Positions 8,716 to 15,755 of a stretch of 64,000 nucleotides of DNA are shown in pieces. The DNA is from an uncultured Roseateles sp. GTDB lineage: Bacteria > Pseudomonadota > Gammaproteobacteria > Burkholderiales > Burkholderiaceae_C. Position 1 is the first letter of the stretch. Each line of letters starts with the position of its first letter. The notes under the pieces were generated by a model. It ran no database searches. It was not told the DNA's origin and was given only the letters and a program-made list of their open reading frames with translations. The position numbers were made by a program, and so were the translations under genes. Location of the stretch: positions 2,666,001-2,730,000 of the forward strand of contig NZ_OY729424.1 of assembly GCF_963422335.1 (NCBI RefSeq), given 5' to 3'.

Positions 8716-10037
8716 TCTTTGGAATCCTTGGTTGTCTCTGTGGGCAGCGTCGAACGCAACACGCCGCGGCTCATCCACTGCACGTGCTCGTCGTCTATCG
8801 CGCCCTGCTCGGGTGACCACTGCACGCGCCAGGGCTGACGCGCCATGTCGCCGGTGGCGCCGGTCAGGTGCTGGGCCTGAGGGTCGCCCAGCAGCGGCAG
8901 TAGCTGCGCACGGTAGGAGGCGCGGGCATAGCTGCCGCCCAGCACTGCGGGGGCCAGGTCTTGCTCAATCTCGCCGGCTTCAGCCCAGCGCGTCAGCAGC
9001 GTCTGCATGATGCCCATCTCGGGCGGCAGGCTCATCACCGCCAGCTCTCCCTCGGGAGCAACCTGGGCGGAGGGTAGGGCCTCGGCTTCTTTCGGCTTGG
9101 GCCGGTCGCGCTCGAACTCGGCCTCGGTCGTGTCCAGCAGCTCGTGCTGGGCCACCATCACCGGATGCACGGGGCGGGACAGCGCGCCCAACGCCAGGTT
9201 TTCGAGATAGGGCACGCTTTGCAGCCAGCGCCGCACATCGGTGCTGGTCAGGCCGGTCGAACCGAGCGTGACGCGTTGGCGGTCGGCCTGCTGCAGCGCC
9301 CGGTTGAACTGGCTGGCCATGGACAGCAGCCGCGCCTGGGCCAGGCCCAGCTCGCGCGCCAGCCGCTCCAGCTTGGCATTGCCCTGTTCCTGGGCCTGCA
9401 CCATGATGGCCGACAGCGCCTCGCTGGCCCGCTCGACCAGCTTGAGCGCGCGCTCGAAGCGCTGGCGCGCACGCCGTAGATGGAACTCCGAGCCGCTGGC
9501 GATCGCATCGGCAAACTCGTCGTACAGCCGCGCCAGCTGCGCTTGCAGATGCTGCAACTGGGCCGGGTCCAGCGTGCCCAGCTGGTGCGCACCGGTGACA
9601 TTGGTCAGCAGTGCGGTCAGGTCGGCGTCCTGCGAGCCGGCACCGACCAGCGGCGACAGCAGGCCCAGCAACTGCTGCGCCAAGGGCGTCACGCCATAGA
9701 GCTGGTGTTGGGCATCCCACAGCAGCAGATCGGCCTCGCGCAGGCGCTTGAGCACCAGCTCCAGCGGTTCGTCACGCAGCTGGTGGAAATGCCGGTTCAG
9801 GTCCTCTCGGCTGATGCGCGAGCTGGGCAGTGTCATCACCTCCATGAATACCCAGACGCGCAGCTTCACCAGCGCGGCCGGGCCATGGCACAGCGCCCGC
9901 AGGGCAGTCAGCAGCGGCTCGTTGCGTTCCAGCTGCCACCACAGCAGGGCCTCGGTCGGAGCGGATCCCTCTCGGAAATAGTCTTCGAAGCGCAGATCCT
10001 GTTCGGAGTCGGCTGCGCTTGCCTCGTGTTCAGTCAT
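8712..10037 (-). CDS. mksF: MksF/MukF-like kleisin condensin subunit
   Basis: A 441-residue protein, first gene of the condensin operon. The N-terminal third reads as a winged-helix domain (FMEVMTLPSSRISREDLNRH), the middle is a long helical region (QLQHLQAQLARLYDEFADAI, then the RRARQRFERALKLVERASEA helix), and the C-terminus is a compact domain that would contact the SMC head. This is the domain order of MukF/MksF/JetA kleisins. The start at 10037 is the first ATG in frame. No obvious promoter motif was recognised in the 76 bases between it and the GH9 stop, which lies on the same strand. There is no fourth gene: mksB is followed at once by a convergent LysR gene. Confidence 0.7.
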   Translation of the reverse strand: MTEHEASAADSEQDLRFEDYFREGSAPTEALLWWQLERNEPLLTALRALCHGPAALVKLRVWVFMEVMTLPSSRISREDLNRHFHQLRDEPLELVLKRLREADLLLWDAQHQLYGVTPLAQQLLGLLSPLVGAGSQDADLTALLTNVTGAHQLGTLDPAQLQHLQAQLARLYDEFADAIASGSEFHLRRARQRFERALKLVERASEALSAIMVQAQEQGNAKLERLARELGLAQARLLSMASQFNRALQQADRQRVTLGSTGLTSTDVRRWLQSVPYLENLALGALSRPVHPVMVAQHELLDTTEAEFERDRPKPKEAEALPSAQVAPEGELAVMSLPPEMGIMQTLLTRWAEAGEIEQDLAPAVLGGSYARASYRAQLLPLLGDPQAQHLTGATGDMARQPWRVQWSPEQGAIDDEHVQWMSRGVLRSTLPTETTKDSKE

Positions 10038-10113
10038 GGGGGGATTATCCCAGGCAGTCTGTGCCGCTGCGCCGAATACCCCGCGCAGTGGCCTTGCTGC
10101 CGGCTTGATGCCC

Positions 10114-11994
10114 CTATGGCCTGGACAGAGTGACGGCCGCGAGCAGCATCCAGGTGGAGTGTGGGATCCACTGCTCTACCCAGCGCCATTGACTGTCATC
10201 TGGACCCGGCGCAAACGCGATGCCCTCGCCGCTGTCGCTATCGGCAGCGCCCGTGATCCCATTGGAAACACCGCCCACGAACATATCGCCCGCGCTTTCC
10301 TGGACGGTGGGCGGATTGCGGGCCCCAAAGCCGTAGAGCATGCTGATGCCGTAGGGATTTCGCCCCAGAGTCCAATCGATCTGATGCTGGGCAAAGGCCG
10401 CCAGCCGCTCTGTCGTTCCAAAGTTGCCGGAGGCTAGAGGCTCCGTGTGCCGGCCGCCCAGAACCGCCGCCACGCTAAGCGACGCCAATCGGGCGCTTTC
10501 GCCTTGCCACCAGTAGCCGGTCTCGTTCTGGTGCGGAATGAAAAAACCGGCACGGGTTTGCTCCGCGAGCTTCCCATCCCGGAACAGCCGGAACTCCTGC
10601 CGGGCGTATGCATAGGGATTGGAGACTTGTTGATCCAGGCGCAGCTGATGCTGGAGCGATGAAGAGATGGCGGCTCGAGCTCGGTGAGCGCGGACGGAAT
10701 CCGGCTCTACCTCGAGGTAGTGCGCGAGGCTGATGACCGGCAGGCCGGCCTCTACCGCATGGTAGTAGGGGCGCTGGCCACCGTCGCTCATGAAGCTGCC
10801 GTCCACCGCCTGGCGCTGCATGAGTTGCTCGGCGCGCAGGCGAGCCTGTTCGAGGTAGCTGTCGCGCCTCGTCGCGCGGTGCAATTCGACGGCCGCCATC
10901 AGTGCGGTGTAGTCGTCGATGATGTTTTCCTTGCCGTCAGCGCAGTAGCTCAGGTTGGCTTCTTGCAGGTGCGCGAAGGCGCGTTCCGCGTCGGTCAGAT
11001 AAGTGTCTGCGCTGAACACGCCATGTCCGCGCGTCTGCTTGGCCAGCATTGAAGCCCGGGCCAGTGCAGCTATCGCCATGCCCGCACCGGCCCTGTAGGC
11101 CGAGCGGTACTGCTTTGTGTAACGGCCGTCTTCGCCCTCATAGCCAACCACCATGCGCTCGGCCTTGGCGTCGCCCCATTTGTCGAAGACGGTGGTGTAG
11201 AAGTAGCCGTCGGCGTCAAGGATTCGGTGCAGATAGTCCGCCCCCCAGAAAGCTTCGCTGACTGCGCGCTGCAGCAGGCCAGCCTGCCTGTACAGAGGTG
11301 CAGCCGTGTGCGCGGTGTAGGCCAAGGTCCAGGCGGCCATGGAGGCCTGTTGCGGATTGAAATGGTTGGCGTAGCCCAGATGCGACAGGTATTTGCCGGT
11401 GTCGCCGCCAGCGTCGCGCCAACCTCCCCAGACATCGACATATCGTTCCGTTTCGAAGATTCGGATGCGACGGTCCTGGTTGTTCAGGTGCCGGCTCTTG
11501 CGGAAGTAGTCCAGTAGCCTGGCCGCGGTGACCTTGAACAAGGCGCGGTCCTGGATCTCAAAATACGGCGAGCTTGCCTTCAATGCTCCGATCTGAACTT
11601 CGATTCGATGGCGGCCGGCAGTGCGGACCGATGAAAAATCAAGCTCGAAGTAGTGCCGCCCGTTGCCCCATGCGTCAAATGCAGGCAGCAGCCTCAGGGG
11701 ACCACTGGACACTACGCGGCCCAGCCGAGTGACCCGGTAGCTGCCTTGATCCATCTCTCCTCGATACTCAACCACGGCGGATTTCGGCCCCAACCGTTCG
11801 AGCGCAACCTGGTTGACCTGCACCATCAGCGGGCCCGCAGGCAGGCTAACCGATACAGTGGTGCTGGAAGGCGGAGTGCCGGCCGTATCCGCTTGGACGC
11901 TGCCGTACAACGACGTCAGCAGGGCCAGGCCCACGCACCATCGGGATGGCCTTGTGCGGCAGGCCAGGGTGCGGATAGGGGGCAAAGTCATCAT
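10114..11994 (-). CDS. glycoside hydrolase family 9 exo-type enzyme with N-terminal Ig-like domain (secreted)
   Basis: About 626 residues. A signal peptide covers about residues 1-35 (RPSRWCVGLALLTSLYGSVQA). An Ig-like domain of the cellulase N-terminal type follows (about 50-145), then an alpha/alpha-barrel GH9 domain. The GH9 catalytic-base region is WGGWRDAGGDTGKYLSHLGY (about 188-207), and the acid-region Glu is in WVEQWIPHSTWML near residue 606. From memory, the GGDxxKYLSHLxYANxxxPQQ style matches the Vibrio/Photobacterium exo-beta-glucosaminidase branch of GH9 rather than endoglucanases; this is inference. A frame extends to 12069, but that segment contains the promoter itself, so the ATG at 11994 (or 11991) is chosen. 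The enzyme is probably periplasmic and feeds the sugar locus at 12186-18398. Confidence 0.8.
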   Translation of the reverse strand: MMTLPPIRTLACRTRPSRWCVGLALLTSLYGSVQADTAGTPPSSTTVSVSLPAGPLMVQVNQVALERLGPKSAVVEYRGEMDQGSYRVTRLGRVVSSGPLRLLPAFDAWGNGRHYFELDFSSVRTAGRHRIEVQIGALKASSPYFEIQDRALFKVTAARLLDYFRKSRHLNNQDRRIRIFETERYVDVWGGWRDAGGDTGKYLSHLGYANHFNPQQASMAAWTLAYTAHTAAPLYRQAGLLQRAVSEAFWGADYLHRILDADGYFYTTVFDKWGDAKAERMVVGYEGEDGRYTKQYRSAYRAGAGMAIAALARASMLAKQTRGHGVFSADTYLTDAERAFAHLQEANLSYCADGKENIIDDYTALMAAVELHRATRRDSYLEQARLRAEQLMQRQAVDGSFMSDGGQRPYYHAVEAGLPVISLAHYLEVEPDSVRAHRARAAISSSLQHQLRLDQQVSNPYAYARQEFRLFRDGKLAEQTRAGFFIPHQNETGYWWQGESARLASLSVAAVLGGRHTEPLASGNFGTTERLAAFAQHQIDWTLGRNPYGISMLYGFGARNPPTVQESAGDMFVGGVSNGITGAADSDSGEGIAFAPGPDDSQWRWVEQWIPHSTWMLLAAVTLSRP

Positions 11995-12031
11995 GAGGCA
12001 GAGGCGTTCATCAAAGCGTGCATAGCGCTCG

Positions 12032-12060
12032 ACAATAGCCAGGCGTGCTAGTCTCGTCAA
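12032..12060 (-). promoter_or_regulatory. sigma-70 promoter of the GH9 gene
   Basis: On the minus strand, TTGACG (12060-12055) and TATTGT (12037-12032) are separated by exactly 17 bases. The predicted transcript would start near 12025, about 30 bases before the ATG at 11994. The palindromic operator at 12061-12081 directly abuts the -35 box. The same layout recurs before the kinase gene, which supports both. Confidence 0.65.
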
Positions 12061-12081
12061 TACATACAATCATTAGATGTA
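12061..12081. promoter_or_regulatory. ROK-regulator candidate operator, copy 1 (GH9 side)
   Basis: A 21-base palindrome of form TACAT-N2-AAT-N-ATT-N2-ATGTA with no mismatch in the stated positions. It lies between the GH9 promoter and the ROK gene. A second copy at 13438-13458 matches it closely when read in the GH9 transcription direction and has identical spacing to a -35 box. The likely binder is the ROK protein encoded between the two copies; this is inferred from position and the shared sequence. Confidence 0.65.
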
Positions 12082-12185
12082 AATAAATTACGACGATGCC
12101 GTAGATGCCTCTAAAGGGTGCTTGGGCGGGTTTGCGGGCTCATGTGCTGGTGGCGGGTTGGTCGGCAGGTAGAAGGGATTGCGGT

Positions 12186-13424
12186 ATGAGAACAACGGGT
12201 CGCGGGGCGACGCAACAATCGAGCGCGCCGTACAACCGGCGGGTGGTGCTGGACTTCATTCGCCAGCAGGGCGCGGCATCGCGCAAGGACATCGTGGACA
12301 TGGTGTCACTCAGCCCGCAGACGGTGGCGAACATCACCAACGACCTGGAGTCAATCGGCTTGATTGTTTCCAGGCGGCTGAAGGCCGACAAAGCCCGAGG
12401 TCAGCCGCCCATTGCATTTGAGCTGAATCCGGATGCCGGCGCCGCCATCGGCATCAGCCTGGAGCCCGGCCGGGCCTCGGCGGCGCTCGTCAACCTGGTG
12501 GGTGACGTTCGCATGCACATAGAGGTGGTGGTGGACACCCGCGATCGCAAGCAGATCCTGGCCGGCATGCTCGACCTTGTGAGTCAGCTCCGGAAGAGCT
12601 CGCGTGAGCGCTTGTGGGGCATCGGCGTGGCCCTGCCAGGCCCATTGGGTGCGACCGAGCTCAGTTTTATCGGTCCTACCGCTCTGGAGGGGTGGGCCGA
12701 TCTGTCGGTGCTCGACGAATTGCGCGATGTCACCGGGCTGCCCCTGTTCTACAGCGTTGACAGTGTGGCCGGTGCGCTGGGCGAGACGTTGTTCGGGGTG
12801 GCCAAATCCATGAACAATTTCTTTTACCTGCACTTCGGACTGGGGCTGGGTGGCGCGCTGGTTGAAAACCGGGCGGCCTACCACGGCGCCCATGGAAACG
12901 CGACGGAGATCGGCCACGTTCCGATGGTGCCGGGTGGCCGGCCTTGCTACTGCGGCAATGAAGGCTGCCTGGAGCGTTACGTGTCCATGCATTCGCTGGC
13001 AGAGGCCATGGGGGTGGATGACAAGCAGGTCTGGGAGTTGCCGATCGAAGACCTGCTTCGGGACGGCAGCAACGCGGCTTTCACGGCCTGGTGTCGGGAA
13101 GCGTCGCTGCGTCTGCGTGATGCGATCTGCATGATCGAGAACATGCTGGACCCCTATGCCATCGTCATCGGCGGCTCGGCCCCGAAGCCACTTGTGGAGC
13201 ATTTGCTCACGCTGGCGCAACCCTGGCGGCATTCGGTGCGAGGCGGCGTAGCGCCTGGCGAGGCGCGCATCGTGTTGTCGCAGCGGCAGGACGACAGTTC
13301 CATTCTCGGAGCGGCGGTGCTGCCAATCTACGAGATGCTGTCGCCCCGGCTGGACGTCTTGCAGCAAGACCGCAGGGTCGAACCCAACCTGGCGGACATG
13401 CTCGGGCACACTGGTTTGAAGTGA
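12186..13424 (+). CDS. ROK-family transcriptional regulator (NagC/Mlc/XylR type)
   Basis: A 412-residue ROK repressor-type protein. An N-terminal winged helix-turn-helix spans about residues 18-66 (LDFIRQQGAASRKDIVDMVS, then SPQTVANITNDLESIGLI). The sugar-kinase-like ROK domain follows, with the zinc signature EIGHVPMVPGG plus C254-x-C256-x4-C261. The frame extends up to 12105, but the ATG at 12186 has AGAAGGG upstream and fits NagC-type N-termini. It is divergent from the GH9 gene and co-directional with kinase, permease and TonB-receptor genes. It is presumably the local regulator, sensing a free or phosphorylated sugar and binding the palindromes at 12061-12081 and 13438-13458. Confidence 0.9.
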   Translation: MRTTGRGATQQSSAPYNRRVVLDFIRQQGAASRKDIVDMVSLSPQTVANITNDLESIGLIVSRRLKADKARGQPPIAFELNPDAGAAIGISLEPGRASAALVNLVGDVRMHIEVVVDTRDRKQILAGMLDLVSQLRKSSRERLWGIGVALPGPLGATELSFIGPTALEGWADLSVLDELRDVTGLPLFYSVDSVAGALGETLFGVAKSMNNFFYLHFGLGLGGALVENRAAYHGAHGNATEIGHVPMVPGGRPCYCGNEGCLERYVSMHSLAEAMGVDDKQVWELPIEDLLRDGSNAAFTAWCREASLRLRDAICMIENMLDPYAIVIGGSAPKPLVEHLLTLAQPWRHSVRGGVAPGEARIVLSQRQDDSSILGAAVLPIYEMLSPRLDVLQQDRRVEPNLADMLGHTGLK

Positions 13425-13437
13425 TGGAATAAATATT

Positions 13438-13458
13438 TACATCCAATGGTTTTAAGTA
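13438..13458. promoter_or_regulatory. ROK-regulator candidate operator, copy 2 (kinase operon)
   Basis: TACAT-N2-AAT-N-GTT-N2-AAGTA, an imperfect palindrome with two changes from copy 1. The similarity to copy 1 also covers the bases before the palindrome and the following TATTGACGA. As at copy 1, it ends exactly where the -35 box begins. A regulator bound at about -36 to -56 could activate or repress; position alone does not decide. Confidence 0.65.
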
Positions 13459-13487
13459 TTGACGATGCAAAGGCGCTGACCTACAGT
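13459..13487 (+). promoter_or_regulatory. sigma-70 promoter of the kinase-permease-receptor operon
   Basis: TTGACG (13459-13464) and TACAGT (13482-13487) are separated by 17 bases, the same geometry as the GH9 promoter. Transcription would begin near 13494-13496, at or just before the kinase ATG (13496), so the message is predicted to be leaderless or nearly so. Confidence 0.6.
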
Positions 13488-13495
13488 CGGTGCCC

Positions 13496-14455
13496 ATGGA
13501 AAGCGAAAACCCCCGTCTGAGCATCATTGGCGACATCGGCGTTGACCTGGTCATGGGGTCGATCGCCGAGTGGCCGCAGGTCGGCACCGAGCTGATCCTG
13601 CCGCGCAGCGAATTGCGAGCCGGTGGTTCGGCCGCGAACACCGCGCTGGTGCTTCGCCACCTTGGTCAGCAGGCGCATCTGATCTCTGCGGTCGGGCAGG
13701 ACGACTTCGGACGCTGGCTGGCCGGGCAGCTCCACGGCCTGCAGAGCGATCTGCAGGTTTGCGCGAGTGACACCACTGTTTCCGTGGGACTCATGCATAC
13801 CTGTGGCGAGCGCAACTTCTTCACGACGCGGGGCCACCTCGAATTGATGACACCGGACCATGTGCTGGTGCACCTGGCCGTGGCGCCTCCACCCAGATCC
13901 ATGGCGCTCTTGACCGGCGCCTTTCTGCTGCCCGGCCTGCGAGCCAGGTATCTGGAGCTGTTGCGTGAAATCTCCGCACGTGGGTACCAGGTTGCGCTCG
14001 ACACAGGTTGGCCATCGCAAGGCTGGACCGAGGGCGTACGAGCTGAAGTCTTTGGCTGGCTTGCACTGTGCGACCACCTGCTGCTGAACGAACTCGAGGC
14101 GCTCAGTCTTGCTGGCAGCTCGGATCTGGAGTCGGCCATTCCGACCATCGCCGCTGCCCTGAAGCCGGGTGCCAGCCTGGTGGTCAAGGTCGGGGCGCGC
14201 GGCGCACTGGGGCTGCAGTCCGGGCGACTGCTCAGCTGCCAGGTGGAGCCTGCGGAGATCTTCGACACCATAGGCGCTGGCGATACCTTCAATGCGGGCT
14301 ATCTGGCCGCGCGCCTGAGAGGTGCCGATCTGTCCGAGGCACTTGCCACGGGCTGCCGTGTGGCGCGATCGGTTCTTCCCCGTTTCCCTCGTGGCGACAT
14401 TCAGCCGGGCGAGTTCGCGTCCTGTGTTGCGGACCTTCAACTGACGGAGGCCTAG
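13496..14455 (+). CDS. PfkB-family carbohydrate kinase
   Basis: A 319-residue ribokinase-like sugar kinase. The N-terminal strand SIIGDIGVDLV is followed by the substrate-binding glycine pair in RAGGSAANTALVLRHLG (about residues 41-57). The C-terminal PfkB signature is DTIGAGDTFNAGY (257-269), with D263 as the expected catalytic base. A GTG at 13490 is also in frame, but the ATG at 13496 better matches family N-termini. No Shine-Dalgarno sequence precedes it, consistent with a leaderless start. It is followed by the MFS gene with a three-base gap. It probably phosphorylates the monosaccharide imported by that permease; which sugar cannot be read from sequence. Confidence 0.9.
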   Translation: MESENPRLSIIGDIGVDLVMGSIAEWPQVGTELILPRSELRAGGSAANTALVLRHLGQQAHLISAVGQDDFGRWLAGQLHGLQSDLQVCASDTTVSVGLMHTCGERNFFTTRGHLELMTPDHVLVHLAVAPPPRSMALLTGAFLLPGLRARYLELLREISARGYQVALDTGWPSQGWTEGVRAEVFGWLALCDHLLLNELEALSLAGSSDLESAIPTIAAALKPGASLVVKVGARGALGLQSGRLLSCQVEPAEIFDTIGAGDTFNAGYLAARLRGADLSEALATGCRVARSVLPRFPRGDIQPGEFASCVADLQLTEA

Positions 14456-14458
14456 GCC

Positions 14459-15685
14459 ATGAAACAACGAAGCGTGATCGTTGCCTACATCCTGCTGATC
14501 TGGTTCGTGATCTCGTTTGTCACCAACCTGATCGGGCCCTTGATGCCCATCATCATCAAGGACTTCCAGCTCAGCCTGGGGATGGCCGGATTCCTCCCGT
14601 TCTCCTTCTTTCTGGCCTACGGCCTGATTTCCATCCCTGGTGGCATCCTTGTCGAGGCGCGTGGTGCACGCACGACGTTGCTGATCGCGTTCGTCCTCAA
14701 TTTGCTGGGCGCGCTCGCGATTGCAGTCTGGCCTGACTACGGCGTTGTCATTGGCGGGCTGTTCGTCATTGGCCTTGGAATGGCACTGCTACAGGTGGTG
14801 ATCAATCCATTGATGAGAACGGCCGGCGGCGAATCGCATTTCGCGTTCTTTTCGGTGCTTGGGCAACTCGTCTTCGGCCTCGCTTCCTTTCTCAGCCCTG
14901 AGGTCTTCAAGTGGCTGATGGAGCGGCCCGGCGCGGCCGGCACACCGCTGGTGTGGGTGACCTTCTATTGGGCCTTCCTCGTCCTGTTTGTGGTCCTGAT
15001 CGGTACGAACCAGCTGCTGCCCATTCCGAGTGTCGAGCTCAAGGAGGATGAGCGTGCAGGCGGATTGGCAACCTATCGAGAACTCCTCGGGCGCAAAGAC
15101 GTTCGCCTGTTCTTCATTGGCATCGTCGCTTACGTGGGCACCGAACAGACACTGGCGGACTGGATGTCCCAGTTTCTGGTCAGCTATCACGGCTTCTCGC
15201 CGACCGGTGAGGCGGCAGATGCCGTGGGCCGGTTCTGGGGGCTGATGTCGCTGGGTTGCCTGCTCGGTCTGGTGCTGCTGAAGCTGCTCGACTCCAAGGT
15301 GGTGCTAGCCGCGTTCTCGGCCTTGGCGATGGCCTGCGTGGCCCTGGCCCTGTTCGGCCCCGCATCGGTCTCGCTCCAGGCCTTTCCAGCCGCCGGATTC
15401 TTCCTGTCCGTGCTGTTCTCAGTGGTCTTTTCGCTCGGCCTGAACTCGTCGTCACAGCACCACGGTGCGCTCTCGGGCATCTTGTGCACCGGCATCCTGG
15501 GGGGAGCGGTGGTGCCATTGATGGTGGGCGGCCTGGGCGATCACATCGGCCTGCGCTGGGCCATGGCACTGGTCTTCCTGACGCTGGGCTTCATTCTCAG
15601 CATCGGGTGGTGGGCGCGGCCTCTCATTCGCAACGAGACGGTTCCGCTGGCCCGCTTGTTTGCTGCGCTCAAGCCCGGGCCTTAG
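14459..15685 (+). CDS. sugar MFS transporter, FucP-like (FHS family)
   Basis: A 408-residue membrane protein with about 12 predicted transmembrane helices. The N-terminal part follows the fucose/glucose/galactose-H+ symporter pattern seen in FucP: NLIGPLMP in helix 1, the FLAYGLISIPGGILVE loop after helix 2, then a conserved INPLM in helix 4. It lies three bases after the kinase stop, with GGAGG just upstream of its ATG, so the two are co-transcribed. It most likely imports the monosaccharide or short sugar made by the GH9 enzyme, driven by protons. The exact sugar is unknown. Confidence 0.85.
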   Translation: MKQRSVIVAYILLIWFVISFVTNLIGPLMPIIIKDFQLSLGMAGFLPFSFFLAYGLISIPGGILVEARGARTTLLIAFVLNLLGALAIAVWPDYGVVIGGLFVIGLGMALLQVVINPLMRTAGGESHFAFFSVLGQLVFGLASFLSPEVFKWLMERPGAAGTPLVWVTFYWAFLVLFVVLIGTNQLLPIPSVELKEDERAGGLATYRELLGRKDVRLFFIGIVAYVGTEQTLADWMSQFLVSYHGFSPTGEAADAVGRFWGLMSLGCLLGLVLLKLLDSKVVLAAFSALAMACVALALFGPASVSLQAFPAAGFFLSVLFSVVFSLGLNSSSQHHGALSGILCTGILGGAVVPLMVGGLGDHIGLRWAMALVFLTLGFILSIGWWARPLIRNETVPLARLFAALKPGP

Positions 15686-15755
15686 CCAGTTCACACCCTT
15701 CGCATTCGCACCATCGCCGGCGCAAGACCGGCAAATGAGACCTCAGGAGCAAGAA

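Noticed and set aside
11994..12069. Upstream ATG of the GH9 frame at 12069
   Set aside because: This codon lies within the operator and -35 region, upstream of the predicted transcription start, so it cannot be the start on that transcript.
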